The notes beneath the pieces were generated by a model. The model had not been told where the DNA came from. It worked only from the letters and a program-made list of their open reading frames with translations, and searched no databases. Below are positions 33,434 through 43,600 of a stretch of 64,000 nt of DNA, piece by piece. The position numbers and the translations under genes were made by a program. This stretch comes from Mucilaginibacter endophyticus (lineage in GTDB: Bacteria; Bacteroidota; Bacteroidia; Sphingobacteriales; Sphingobacteriaceae). The stretch lies in contig NZ_QPCG01000004.1 of the NCBI RefSeq assembly GCF_003351025.1, forward strand, positions 372,001 through 436,000. The letters run 5' to 3'. Every line of letters starts with the position of its first letter. Position 1 is the first letter of the stretch.

Positions 33434-33507
33434 GGTTCATAGTTCATAGCTGATTTATGAAATTTAAAACCATCAAACCAATAACTATGATCTATGAACT
33501 ATGAACC
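33434..33507. repeat. perfect 16-base inverted repeat reaching into the rsmI start codon
   Basis: GGTTCATAGTTCATAG (33434-33449) and CTATGAACTATGAACC (33492-33507) are exact complements 42 bases apart, each built from a direct doubling of TTCATAG. The right arm covers the ATG at 33501. Confidence 0.85.
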
Positions 33508-34232
33508 CAACACAAACAGGCAAACTATACTTAGTCCCCACCCCGATAGGTAATCTGGAGGATATGACCTTTAGGGCTATCCGGGTACTGAAAGAGGTGG
33601 ATTTGATACTGGCCGAGGATACCCGTACTTCCGCCCCGTTGTTGAAACACTTTGAGATCCATCAAAAAGTGTTCGCGCATCATCAGCATAATGAGCACCA
33701 ATCAAGCAACGAGATTGTTAAGTTTTTGCTGGAGGGTAAAAACATCGCGCTTATTTCGGATGCGGGTACGCCTGCCATTTCTGATCCGGGCTTTTTCCTG
33801 GTACGCGAAGCTTTAAAGTTTAACATCGCGGTAGAATGCCTTCCGGGAGCTACAGCCTTTGTGCCGGCCCTGGTTAACTCTGGTTTCCCGACAGATAAAT
33901 TCTGTTTTGAGGGATTTTTACCGCTGAAAAAGGGCCGCCAAACCCGGTACAAGTTTTTGGCCGAAGAAGAGCGCACCATCATACTATATGAATCGCCCCA
34001 CCGTTTGTTAAAAACACTGGATGAGATGGCTACTTACTTTGGTGCCGACAGGCAAATCTCGGTATCGCGCGAGCTTACTAAAATGTTTGAAGAAACCGTA
34101 CGGGGTACTGTTATCGAAGTAAAACAATACTTTGAAACCCACCCCATGAAAGGCGAATTTGTAATGTGCGTGGCCGGGGCGACTGTTAAGCCCGCAAAGG
34201 GAAAGTATGACAGGGACGAGGAGGAAGAATAG
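33501..34232 (+). CDS. rsmI: 16S rRNA (cytidine1402-2'-O)-methyltransferase
   Basis: 243 residues. Family motifs in order: YLVPTPIGNLEDMTFRAIRVL (start), AEDTRTSAPLL, LISDAGTPAISDPG, CLPGATAFVPALV and FEGFLP. RsmI methylates the ribose of C1402 in the decoding centre, with S-adenosylmethionine as donor. The C-terminal tail is acidic (DRDEEEE). Its start codon lies inside a 16-base inverted repeat arm. Confidence 0.96.
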   Translation: MNPTQTGKLYLVPTPIGNLEDMTFRAIRVLKEVDLILAEDTRTSAPLLKHFEIHQKVFAHHQHNEHQSSNEIVKFLLEGKNIALISDAGTPAISDPGFFLVREALKFNIAVECLPGATAFVPALVNSGFPTDKFCFEGFLPLKKGRQTRYKFLAEEERTIILYESPHRLLKTLDEMATYFGADRQISVSRELTKMFEETVRGTVIEVKQYFETHPMKGEFVMCVAGATVKPAKGKYDRDEEEE

Positions 34233-34246
34233 CCGGTAAACACAAC

Positions 34247-34335
34247 CATGTCATTGCGAGCGAAGCGTGGCAATCGCACGGAGGCAGAGCCGCTCTGTAT
34301 AGCATACGATTGCCACGCTTCGCTCGCAATGACAT
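34247..34335. repeat. palindromic repeat family B, copy 3
   Basis: CATGTCATTGCGAGCGAAGC to GCTTCGCTCGCAATGACAT. A shorter relic (CATTGCGAGGAACGAAGCAATGAC) lies at 34364-34387, directly before lnt. Confidence 0.87.
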
Positions 34336-34408
34336 ATTTTTAATATAACTAAATAAAAATCCATCATTGCGAGGAACGAAGCAATGACGCGTGTGAATAT
34401 CACTCTAC

Positions 34409-36043
34409 ATGAAAAAAAACCTACCATTAGCCATACTATCGGGCTTATTATTATGGATAGCCTGGCCACCTACTCCCTATACTACGTTTTTACTTTTCAT
34501 TGGCTTTGTGCCTATGCTGCTGGCTGTCGAAAACATCATTAATGATGATAAGCCTAAAAAAGGCAGGCGGGTATTTAACGTAACTTTCATCGGCTTTTTT
34601 ATCTGGAACTCATTATCTGTTTACTGGGTTTATAACGCGCTTAAAATAGTTGGCGAACTTGTAGCTGTTCCCATAACGCTTATCCCCTATTCGCTTGGGC
34701 CCTTGCTGATGGCTGCCGCTTTCTGGTTGTATTACCGTTTTAGACTGGTCGTGCCCCGTTGGATAGCGCTCATTGGCCTGGTTTGCTTCTGGATCGGGTA
34801 CGAATACCTGCATCAAAGCTGGGACCTTTATTTTCCGTGGATGACACTCGGCAATGGCTTTGCCGTAGTGCATCAGTGGATACAATGGTATGAATACACA
34901 GGTGTATACGGTGGTACTGTATGGATTTGGGCTGCCAATATCCTGGCCTTTTTAATTTACATTGGCTTCCGCGAAGCTCAGGTAAAAAAAAACCGAATGG
35001 CATTGTCCGGAGCTTTGCTGATCGTCATCATAGTGCCAATCGGCTGTTCATTATCAGTTTACAGCAATTATGTTGAGGAAGTGAACCCATCAAATATCGT
35101 TGTTGCCCAGCCCAATATCGATCCTTACGAAAAAGATGGCACCATTCCTCCTGCTTTGCAGGTTGATATCCTCATCCACCTTTCGAGGCAGGTAGCACAA
35201 CCCAATACCGAGTTTTTTATCTGGCCGGAAACAGCTATCCCTGCGCCTGTATATATTAACGAAGAACTGATAGGCCAAAACACTTTTATTAAGCAAGCCC
35301 AATTCTTTTTACGCAAGTACCCCAATGGCAACCTGGTTACCGGCGCCGAAACATACCGCCTTTATAATAACAGGGCTACACCAACAGCTATTCCCTCACC
35401 ATTTGGCGGCGACCAGTTTGCCGATTTTTACAGCACAGCCCTCAACTTAGAAAATGGCGACCGGATCCAAACCTATCATAAGTCGCGCTTTGTGCCCGGG
35501 GCCGAATCCATGCCTTTTGGCGAAGCGCTCTCGTTCCTGAAACCTGTATTTGAGCATTTAGGTGGTGCTACCGGTAACTATGCTCCCGACAAAGACGCTA
35601 AAGTTCTTTACTCACAAAGCGGTATCGGGGTTGATCCTGTTATCTGCTATGAATCGATATGGGGAGGCTATATTGCCCGCTCCGTTAAAAAAGGGGCGCA
35701 ATTTATTGCCATTATCACCAATGATGGCTGGTGGGAAAACACTTCGGGTAAAGACCAGCATTTACAATACGCCAAACTTCGCGCTATTGAAACACGCCGT
35801 TGGGTTTGTCAATCGGCAAATACCGGTATCTCCGGCTTTATCAATCAACGAGGCGATGTTGTTAAACATACCGAATGGTGGACTAAAACGGCCATCAAAC
35901 AGGATATCAACCTTAATAGCGAACTTACTTTTTATGTTAAACACGGCGATTACATTCCGCAGGCAGGCAGCATACTGGCAGGAATTGGCATGGTGTTTTT
36001 ACTGGGAATGAGATTGAGGAAGAAACAAACGCTAACTGCCTAA
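34409..36043 (+). CDS. lnt: apolipoprotein N-acyltransferase
   Basis: 544 residues. About six membrane segments in the first 220 residues (LAILSGLLLWIAW, FLLFIGFVPMLLAV, LIGLVCFWIGYEYLHQSW), then a nitrilase-like periplasmic domain. The Glu-Lys-Cys set is visible: Glu in WPETAIP, Lys in YHKSRFVPGAESMPFG and Cys in PVICYESIWG. It adds the third acyl chain to lipoproteins in the inner membrane. Its stop overlaps the 3' end of the converging TetR gene by 4 bases. Confidence 0.95.
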   Translation: MKKNLPLAILSGLLLWIAWPPTPYTTFLLFIGFVPMLLAVENIINDDKPKKGRRVFNVTFIGFFIWNSLSVYWVYNALKIVGELVAVPITLIPYSLGPLLMAAAFWLYYRFRLVVPRWIALIGLVCFWIGYEYLHQSWDLYFPWMTLGNGFAVVHQWIQWYEYTGVYGGTVWIWAANILAFLIYIGFREAQVKKNRMALSGALLIVIIVPIGCSLSVYSNYVEEVNPSNIVVAQPNIDPYEKDGTIPPALQVDILIHLSRQVAQPNTEFFIWPETAIPAPVYINEELIGQNTFIKQAQFFLRKYPNGNLVTGAETYRLYNNRATPTAIPSPFGGDQFADFYSTALNLENGDRIQTYHKSRFVPGAESMPFGEALSFLKPVFEHLGGATGNYAPDKDAKVLYSQSGIGVDPVICYESIWGGYIARSVKKGAQFIAIITNDGWWENTSGKDQHLQYAKLRAIETRRWVCQSANTGISGFINQRGDVVKHTEWWTKTAIKQDINLNSELTFYVKHGDYIPQAGSILAGIGMVFLLGMRLRKKQTLTA

Positions 36044-36621
36044 TCAAGTACCGACAGGGTTGTTTTGATAATATCATCAAAAAAAGCTTTGTCGGCCGTT
36101 GCTTTGGCTGATACCTGCATACCCCGCACAGCGTTAATGATAAACCGGGCCAAGGCCAGGGCATCTTGCCGGTTATGGATCTCGCCACTGTCCTGCCCTT
36201 TTTTTACGGCAAGGTAAACAGCCTTTTCAAATTGCTGCTCGTTGCGGCATATCATCTCCTTTACCTCGGCATCGTGCGCGGCAAGCTCAATTTCGGCATT
36301 TACCATAAAGCAGCCTTTGCGCTGTTCGTCATTTAACAAATCTCGCGTGGTGAGCTCCAAAAGTTTTTTTATCGCTTCTTTGGCCGATGTTTCATCTTTT
36401 ATGATGCTGCACATCTGGTCGCCCCCCGACTTTTGGTAGCTATCCAAAGCTTTAATATATAAAGCATGCTTATCGCCAAAGGTATCGTACAAACTGGAAC
36501 GACTTATGCCCAAACCTTCCACCAAGTCCTGCATGGACGTGCCATTGTAGCCCTTATGCCAAAAAATGCAAACGGCCTTGCTCAGTACCTCGGCTTCATC
36601 AAAATCTTTACTTCGTGCCAT
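36040..36621 (-). CDS. TetR family transcriptional regulator
   Basis: 193 residues. N-terminal HTH: SKAVCIFWHKGYNGTSMQDLVEGLGISRSSLYDTFGDKHALY, typical of TetR. The C-terminal ligand domain (about 55-193) resembles the YxaF/LmrA group. It follows an SDR gene on the same strand, 105 bases downstream. A CCGGAA-CA-TTCCGG palindrome lies in the gap and CGTTCCGTAA repeats lie upstream of the SDR gene, so it likely represses both. Confidence 0.92.
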   Translation of the reverse strand: MARSKDFDEAEVLSKAVCIFWHKGYNGTSMQDLVEGLGISRSSLYDTFGDKHALYIKALDSYQKSGGDQMCSIIKDETSAKEAIKKLLELTTRDLLNDEQRKGCFMVNAEIELAAHDAEVKEMICRNEQQFEKAVYLAVKKGQDSGEIHNRQDALALARFIINAVRGMQVSAKATADKAFFDDIIKTTLSVLD

Positions 36622-36707
36622 AACAGAAAAGCTTTACCCGTTTGTGGGCAAAGCTATTCATTTTTAATTAATTGTTTAATCTAATGCCGTGCCCGGTTTG
36701 TTTTTAA

Positions 36708-36721
36708 CCGGAACATTCCGG
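36708..36721. promoter_or_regulatory. palindrome between the SDR and TetR genes
   Basis: CCGGAA-CA-TTCCGG, perfect 6-base arms, between the SDR stop side and the TetR start. The core TTCCG is shared with the repeats at 37509-37551. Possible TetR operator. Confidence 0.5.
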
Positions 36722-36726
36722 ATTAA

Positions 36727-37476
36727 TTATCTTACACCGCCGCTGGCAATGATAATTTCGCCGGTTAACCAGCGTGAATCGTCAGAAGCCAGGAACACCG
36801 CTATTGGAGCGATATCATCTGGCTGACCGATACGGCCAAGCGGTGTAGTTTTTTCGATCTCTATCTGGAAATCGCTACCTATAAAGCCTGCAGTATGTGT
36901 ACCTTCTGTTTCAACCATACCTGGATTGATGGCGTTTACGCGAATCTTTTTAGCACCAAGTTCTTTCGATAATACCTGTGTGATAGAATCAACAGCGCCT
37001 TTAGTACCGGTATAAATGGCGCTTTGTGGCGGAGTGATACGGGTAACAGTTGAGCTAACGTTGATTATGCTGCCGCCTTTATCGCCAAAGCTGTTAACTG
37101 CGGCTTGTGATGCAAGTAATAAACCAAGTACGTTGGTATTAAACTGGCGGTGAAACTCATCTTCAGTAACGGCTTCAATTGGTGTAAATTGATAAACACC
37201 AGCATTATTTACCAAAACATCAACACCACCAAAAGCTTCTGTGGTTTCGGCGAAAAGACGATCAACATCTGCTTTTACTGCTACGCTACCTTGTACCGCG
37301 ATGGCTTTGCCGCCATTAGCTGTAATTTCAGCAACCACTTTATCAGCACCTGTTTTATCTGATGCGTAATTTACTACTACTGCTGCTCCTGCTGAAGCCA
37401 GGCTTTTAGCTATGCCTGCGCCAATACCTTTTGATGCTCCTGTTACTACTGCAACTTTGTTCTCTAATTTTTTCAT
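36727..37476 (-). CDS. short-chain dehydrogenase/reductase (FabG-like)
   Basis: 249 residues, classical SDR length. Nucleotide-binding GASKGIGAGIA (about 14-24), NNAG (about 90-93), catalytic Ser in INVSS and Tyr/Lys in YTGTK (Tyr about 154), and the C-terminal WLTGEIIIASGG. NAD(P)-dependent oxidoreductase. Its TetR partner and TTCCG-type sites upstream suggest induction by a xenobiotic or electrophile, as for similar SDR/TetR pairs. Substrate unknown. Confidence 0.92.
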   Translation of the reverse strand: MKKLENKVAVVTGASKGIGAGIAKSLASAGAAVVVNYASDKTGADKVVAEITANGGKAIAVQGSVAVKADVDRLFAETTEAFGGVDVLVNNAGVYQFTPIEAVTEDEFHRQFNTNVLGLLLASQAAVNSFGDKGGSIINVSSTVTRITPPQSAIYTGTKGAVDSITQVLSKELGAKKIRVNAINPGMVETEGTHTAGFIGSDFQIEIEKTTPLGRIGQPDDIAPIAVFLASDDSRWLTGEIIIASGGVR

Positions 37477-37508
37477 TTTCTGGAAGATTAATTTTATTTT
37501 GGATCAAT

Positions 37509-37551
37509 CGTTCCGTAAAGGTAAGCTCATTTTGGAATAAACGTTCCGTAA
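37509..37551. promoter_or_regulatory. direct repeats CGTTCCGTAA upstream of the SDR gene
   Basis: CGTTCCGTAA occurs at 37509-37518 and again at 37542-37551, 33 bases (three helical turns) apart. The second sits in GGAA-TAAACG-TTCC. The first overlaps a TACCTTTA box. Likely TetR operators. Confidence 0.6.
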
Positions 37552-37620
37552 TTATTTTTTATTAGGCTGGGATGACAAAAGGGAACTAAAGTCACAATTA
37601 AAATTTGACGGTTTTAAAGT

Positions 37621-37753
37621 TTCATTGCCGTTGGTTTTAACCAACGGATAATGGCCAGCGATAAGCGGGCTTCAGCCCAAATCAGCTTTCAGATTTGGCT
37701 AAAGCCTGGAATTATTAAGCTTTTTACCGTTGGTTAAAACCAACGGCAATGAA
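37621..37753. repeat. palindromic repeat family E (multi-hairpin element)
   Basis: The outer arms (37621-37642 and 37732-37753) are perfect 22-base complements. Each arm is itself palindromic (CCGTTGGTTTTAACCAACGG on the left). A small GGGCTTCAGCCC hairpin lies inside. The gap 37477-38001 holds this, the SDR promoter and the palindrome at 37949; no gene is seen. Confidence 0.85.
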
Positions 37754-37948
37754 TATCTCCTGTACTGAAACAGCTGATATACCCATTCAGGTAATAAATA
37801 GTTTTTGACTGAAAAGATGTTACTTCAAGATATAGTAGACAGGCAATGTGAGGACTAAGATAAATTTTACCGCTTACAAGCGTGCCATAAAACATATGTA
37901 AGCGTGGTGTGTAAGATTTCTCCTCACTCCTGTCCCCAATTCTTAACG

Positions 37949-37966
37949 CCGTTTGTCGACAAACGG
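37949..37966. repeat. perfect 18-base palindrome
   Basis: CCGTTTGTCGACAAACGG, followed on the plus strand by TTTTATT. It lies just downstream of the kinase gene; it could be a weak terminator or a relic of a repeat. Confidence 0.5.
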
Positions 37967-38001
37967 TTTTATTGATTTGTAAAAAGATGCTTTATCTGTC
38001 C

Positions 38002-38874
38002 CTATTCCTCAGTAGCCATTTCATTGCGCTTGAGCACAAAAGCCATCAGGTCGTTGATTGGCTGCTTGATGATCTTGCCGGTTTTTACGCCATGCAGCGT
38101 GCAAAGCGCGGTTAATTCATCGGCAAAAGAGTAGGCTATGGAGCCTACAAAATGGCATTTATATTTATGATACTCGGGGTACGATTTGATATTACTCTCA
38201 ATAAATTCAACCAGGCCGTCAACCAGCATGGAGTGGCCGTATTCGGTTTCCTTGATCTCGCTTACAAACTTGCTAAACGATGCCAGATAGGTATTGGCAT
38301 TGGGCTTCTGATATACATTTTTGATCACAATCTCCTTATTCAGGTGATAAGCCTTATCAAATTTCTGGCTGATCTCATGCGGCATATTGCCGTATAAAAA
38401 ATCGGTGATAAGCTTTTTGCCAAACCAAGTGCCCGAGCCTTCATCGCCCAACACAAAGCCAAGGCCGTGCTGCCCATCGTAAATATCTTCACCGTCAAAA
38501 AAGGAAATATTACTGCCGGTACCCAACACACAGCAGATCCCCTTTTCATGACCGCAGGTGGCATAGGCGCATCCCAGCAAATCGCTGTCAACACTAATGT
38601 ATGCTTTGCCAAAATGCTGACTTAGGGCATTAGATACAACCTCATGCCTATCCGGGCTGCTGCATCCAGCTCCAAAAAAGTATACCTCAGAAATTTCGGC
38701 TGCAAACGCCACCATTTCAGGTGCCTGTTCAAGAATAATACGGGCAATCTCCTTTTCGGTTAAAAAATAAGGGTTTAACCCGGCTGTAAGGAACGAGCGG
38801 GTTTCCTGGTCTGAAACGGTAAGCAGCCAGTCGGTTTTTGATGACCCGCTATCTGCAACTAATATCATTGACAA
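38002..38874 (-). CDS. BadF/BadG-type ATPase, N-acetylglucosamine kinase-like
   Basis: 290 residues of the ASKHA fold: ADSGSSKTDWLL (phosphate 1, residues 7-18), VLGTGSNISFF (phosphate 2 region), and the Gly-rich LGFVLGDEGSGTWFGKKLI typical of the Bacteroidota N-acetylglucosamine kinases. It would phosphorylate amino sugars from cell-wall or chitin recycling. Its start overlaps the end of the response regulator gene by 10 bases, so they are translationally coupled. Confidence 0.88.
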   Translation of the reverse strand: MSMILVADSGSSKTDWLLTVSDQETRSFLTAGLNPYFLTEKEIARIILEQAPEMVAFAAEISEVYFFGAGCSSPDRHEVVSNALSQHFGKAYISVDSDLLGCAYATCGHEKGICCVLGTGSNISFFDGEDIYDGQHGLGFVLGDEGSGTWFGKKLITDFLYGNMPHEISQKFDKAYHLNKEIVIKNVYQKPNANTYLASFSKFVSEIKETEYGHSMLVDGLVEFIESNIKSYPEYHKYKCHFVGSIAYSFADELTALCTLHGVKTGKIIKQPINDLMAFVLKRNEMATEE

Positions 38875-39245
38875 ATTTCTTCGAGCACTTTAACGGTAAG
38901 TGGTTTATGAATAAACTGAGTGATATGCTTATTATCACTTGACTGCTTCATATCTGTAGGATCAAGCGATGATGATAACATATATATTTTAATTCCTTTT
39001 TTAGCTATTTCTAACCCATCATATTCGTGCAGAAATTCAAAACCGCTCATCATTGGCATCCTGATATCTAAAAAAATAACGTCGGGATCTACCGATCCGT
39101 CCCTTAACGATTCAATGGCCTCCATCGGCGACTGACGCACAATGATGTTCTCGGCAAAATTACTGCTCTCTAAAACCCGCCGCGTTATGAAGTTATCAAT
39201 GTAATTATCATCAATAAGCAGGCAGGTTTTAAAAGGGGTAGTCAT
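38865..39245 (-). CDS. single-domain response regulator (receiver only)
   Basis: 126 residues, a complete REC domain: acidic pair in CLLIDDNYID (Asp12, Asp13), phospho-acceptor Asp in VIFLDIRMP (about 60), Thr/Ser in MLSSSLDP and Lys in IHKPL. No output domain. It is coupled to the downstream kinase-like gene by a 10-base overlap, an odd pair; the histidine kinase is not nearby. Confidence 0.94.
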   Translation of the reverse strand: MTTPFKTCLLIDDNYIDNFITRRVLESSNFAENIIVRQSPMEAIESLRDGSVDPDVIFLDIRMPMMSGFEFLHEYDGLEIAKKGIKIYMLSSSLDPTDMKQSSDNKHITQFIHKPLTVKVLEEICQ

Positions 39246-39286
39246 ATCTCAAAAGTAGGCTTTTAAACCTATTTTTAAAATATTTT

Positions 39287-40609
39287 TTATTGGATGTTAA
39301 TACTATTAGTGATTTGTTTTAACATGATCTCGGCCTGTTTACTCTGGTACTGCGCGGCAAAAAATTTTGATTGTGCGTCGAGGTAATTACGTTGTGCTTC
39401 CCTTACCTCAAGTGGCGTAATGTTGCCCAATTTATATTTATCGAGTGTAATATCCAGGTTCTTTTTGTTAAGGTTCACGTTAGCTTCTTCCAGTTTTACC
39501 AGGTCGAGCCCTGAAAGGTACGCCACAAACAAACTGTTAATCTGACTTTCGATATTCAGCTTGGTTTGTTTAGCAGCAATACCGGCATTATCAATCTGGA
39601 TCTTAGCATTTTTTTCGCGCCTGTTTTGATTGAAGCCGTCAAAAATATTAATGGATGCTGTAAGCCCGTAGTTAAGACCATGGGCATTTTGCGATATGGT
39701 AAACCCAGCCGGTGTTTTGCTGTTGGTAAACACATAGCCCGATGTTAATCCTACCTGCGGGTAACGTGTCGAGCGTACCTGTTTCAGATTGATCTCGGCC
39801 AGGCGCTGGTTAATTTGTGCCGATAAGATCCCCGGATTTTGCAGCTGCGCGTTGTTAAGTACATCGGCCAAAATAAGTTTATCATCAACCACAATGGTGT
39901 CTGCCACCGAAAAATCCGTTTGCAGATCGCGGATCAGCAACTGGTTAAGCTGTATTTTGGTTGACTTAAATAACTGGTACTGGATAATCAGGTTGCCGGT
40001 ATCCGTATTCAGATTCACCTGGGCGTTTAACACATCAAGCCTCGAGGCGCGGCCCACATTAAATTTATCTGTAGCAATGCGTAATTGTGTCCGGGATATG
40101 TCTATCGCCCCTTTCAATGCCTTAACCTGTTCGTTTTGACTGATGAGATCATAATATGTATTGATCACGCTGGCAACGGTACGTTGTACAGTATCCTGTA
40201 ACCTCAAAACGCCAAGCTTATCCAGCTGTTTAAGCTGATCGTAGTTGGCGAACATGCCAAAGCCGTCAAAAATTGTCCAGTTAAGGTTTACGCCATAGCT
40301 ATTGTTAGAGTTATGGGCATTAATGTTATTGTATTTGCCGGTGTTAAGCGTTTGCTTGGTTGACTGGCGGCTGTTGTTGTCGGTAAAATTACCATTAAGT
40401 TGAGGCAGCATTCCCGCGTTACCCGCCGTAACGTTGTTTGACGCTATGGTTGAATTGTTTTGCGACAGCTTAATATTATAGTTATTCTTCAGGGCTATTT
40501 CCACCGCGTCCTTAAGCGTTAGCAGTGGTTGCTCCGGCTGCTGGGCCTTCACGATGGCCGATGCCATCGCGAAAGTAAATACCAGGCAAGCTATTTTCTT
40601 GATCATCAT
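39287..40609 (-). CDS. TolC family outer membrane efflux protein
   Basis: 440 residues with a signal peptide (KIACLVFTFAMASAIVKA). The TolC pattern is seen in LTLKDAVEIALKNNYNIKLSQNN and its repeat LILADVLNNAQLQNPGILSAQIN, with long coiled coils in both halves (AQVNLNTDTGNLIIQYQ, LREAQRNYLDAQSKFFAAQYQS). It forms the outer-membrane channel for the RND pump encoded 6 bases upstream. Confidence 0.94.
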   Translation of the reverse strand: MMIKKIACLVFTFAMASAIVKAQQPEQPLLTLKDAVEIALKNNYNIKLSQNNSTIASNNVTAGNAGMLPQLNGNFTDNNSRQSTKQTLNTGKYNNINAHNSNNSYGVNLNWTIFDGFGMFANYDQLKQLDKLGVLRLQDTVQRTVASVINTYYDLISQNEQVKALKGAIDISRTQLRIATDKFNVGRASRLDVLNAQVNLNTDTGNLIIQYQLFKSTKIQLNQLLIRDLQTDFSVADTIVVDDKLILADVLNNAQLQNPGILSAQINQRLAEINLKQVRSTRYPQVGLTSGYVFTNSKTPAGFTISQNAHGLNYGLTASINIFDGFNQNRREKNAKIQIDNAGIAAKQTKLNIESQINSLFVAYLSGLDLVKLEEANVNLNKKNLDITLDKYKLGNITPLEVREAQRNYLDAQSKFFAAQYQSKQAEIMLKQITNSINIQ

Positions 40610-40615
40610 ATTATA

Positions 40616-43600
40616 TTACAGGTTTTCGATCAGTTTAGGTTCGTGGTGATGCGGGTGACGTGCAGCCTCAGCTATTTCGGCTTCGGCAGCCATGTCTTCA
40701 GGATCATGGTCATGATCTTTACGGGTTTCAGCAGCAAGCAACATGTACATCATCGGGATAATATATAGTGTTAATACCAACGAGAATAACATCCCGCCCA
40801 TAATAACAATCCCCAATGATACACGGCTTTTTGCGCCGGCACCCAAGGCAAACGCGATAGGCACAGCACCAAGTACTACCGCCAAACTGGTCATTAATAT
40901 TGGGCGAAGACGGGCAGTAGCTGCTTCAATAACAGCCTCATATTTAGGCACACCCTGTTCCATCCGCTGGTTGGCAAACTCTACGATGAGGATACCATTT
41001 TTAGTTACTAAGCCCACGAGGGTAATGATCCCAATCTCGCTGAAGATATTGAGCGTTTGGTTAAACAACCACAATGAAAGGAATGCACCCGAAATTGCCA
41101 GCGGCACCGTAAGCATCACAATAAACGGATCCATAAAACTTTCAAACTGGGCAGCAAGTACCAGGTAGATGAGCAACAACGCGAATCCAAAGGCAAAAAG
41201 GATGTTTGATGAACCTTCGGCATAGTCACGTGAAGGGCCGCTGAGCGCGGTACTGAAGGTATCATCAAGCAAACTTTTGGCTATCCTATCCATCTCCTTA
41301 ATACCATCACCAACAGTATAACCCGGCGCAAGACCGGCAGATAATGTGGCCGATTTATAACGGTTAAAGTGGTAAATGGCCGGCGGTGTAGCACCTTCCG
41401 TCGTTTTTACTACGTTATCCAGCTGTACCAAATTACCTTTTGAACTGCGCACATAAACCGATTTCAAGTCAAGTGGCTGGTCGCGGTTTGCACGGTCAAC
41501 CTGAGCTATTACCTGGTATTGCTTACCGTTAATCAGGAAGTAATCCAAACGGCCGGCACTATAGTACAACTGTAGCGTTTGAGCAATATCATCAACCGAA
41601 ACACCTAAATCACGCGCCCGCTCACGATCTGTGATTACGCGCAACTCTGGCTTGGTAAATTTCAGGTTAACATCCGTTCCCTGGAAAACCGGGCTTTTTG
41701 AAACCTCCGCAAAAAACGTTGGCAATACCTTGCGGATCTTTTCAAAATCCTGGTTCTGGATTACGTACTGCACCGGTAACGAAGTTTTTGAACCCGAACC
41801 GCCGCCGCTTATCGTTTGCTCTTGTATAACAATGGCACGGGCATCTGGCATTTTGCGTAGTTTACCGTTCAGCCAGTCGGCAAGCTCCTGTTGAGTACGA
41901 ACGCGTTCATCCGGCTTAACAAGCCCCACCCTGCCAAAACCTGTATTAGCAGCTCCACCGCCGCCAAATGATGGCGAAACAATTTCAAGGTTTACGTCAG
42001 CCTCCGGGATAGAATCGGCCACCAGATTAGACACCTTGTCCATGTACTTCGTCATATACTCGTACGTAGCACCTTCCGATCCGGTAACGCTGTAACGAAG
42101 CAAGCTGCGGTCGTCAAGCGGAGCCAATTCTGAAGGGATCACTTTTACCAGGATACCAATAATAACAATGGAGGCCGCAAGAATGGCAAACGAAACCCAC
42201 TTACGCTTCATGAACTTAATGAGCGACTCCGAATACGAATTGGTCATGTTCACGAAGAAAGGTTCTGTTCTTTCGTAAAACTTTGATTTCTTTTGGTTTT
42301 TACGGATCAGTTTCACGTTAAGCATCGGCGTTAATGATAGCGATACAAACGCCGAGATTAATACCGAACCGGCAACAACCACCGCGAACTCACGGAACAA
42401 GCGGCCTGTAAAACCCTGTAAAAATACGATTGGTAAAAACACCGCTGCCAGCGTAACCGATGTGGATACAACTGCGAAAAAAATCTCGGCCGAGCCCTCA
42501 AAAGCAGCCTTGCGGATGGCCATGCCGGCCTCTACTTTTTTATAGATATTCTCCGTTACTACGATACCATCATCTACCACCAGGCCCGTTGCCAGTACTA
42601 TCCCCAGCAGGGTTAGGATATTGATGGAAAAACCGAAGATATACATGATAAAGAAAGCCCCGATCAACGATACCGGGATATCTATCAGCGGACGGAAAGC
42701 GATAAGCCAATCACGGAAGAAGAGGTAAATGATAATTACCACCAGCACAAAGGCTACAATAAGCGTTTCCTGTACTTCGGATATCGACTGGTTGATGAAC
42801 TTAGTGTTATCCAAAGCTACTTTTACGTGGATATCATTTGGAAGGTCTTTTTTGATCTGCTCAAGACGAACATAAAAATCCTTAGCTATCTGCACATAGT
42901 TGGCACCAGGCTGTGGCACCAAAGCCAAACCAACCATCGGCACACCCGATTCTTTGAATATGGTTTCTTCATTTGCCGAACCCAGCACCGCGTAACCCAC
43001 ATCTTTCAGGCGAATAACCTTGTTACTGTCAGTACGGAGAATAAGGTTGTTAAAATCCTGTTCGGTGGCCAGTTTACCCAGCGCCCTGATGGTAACCTCG
43101 GTGTTATTGCCTTCAATTTTACCGGCAGGCAACTCTACGTTCTCTTTAGCCAAAGCCGCGCCAATATCTGTTGCGGTAAGCCCCTGAGCCGAAAGTTTGG
43201 CCGGATCAATCCACAGGCGCATAGCATACTGGCGTTGCCCCTGCACGTTGATTGTACTTACGCCCGGAATAGTTTGTAAACCCTCCAATAAAACGTTCTC
43301 GGCGTAATCATCAAGCTGGTTAATATTACGCGAGTCGCTGCTTACTGTTAGGGTAATGATCTGGTCGGCGCTGGCATCGGCTTTTGTAACTACCGGCGGC
43401 GCGTTGATATCCTGTGGCAACTGGCGTTGTGCCTGGCTCACTTTGTCGCGCACGTCGTTAGCAGCTGTTTCCAGGTCGGCATCAAGGTCAAACTCAACTG
43501 TAATGTTGCTTTGCCCAACCGAACTGGTTGACGAAATATTACGGATGCCCGGCACACCGTTGATAGATTTTTCAAGCGGCTCGGTTATCTGTGATTCAAT

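Noticed and set aside
42827..43279. Open frame of 150 codons opposite the RND permease
   Set aside because: It is antisense to a clear, conserved coding region, with no motif of its own.
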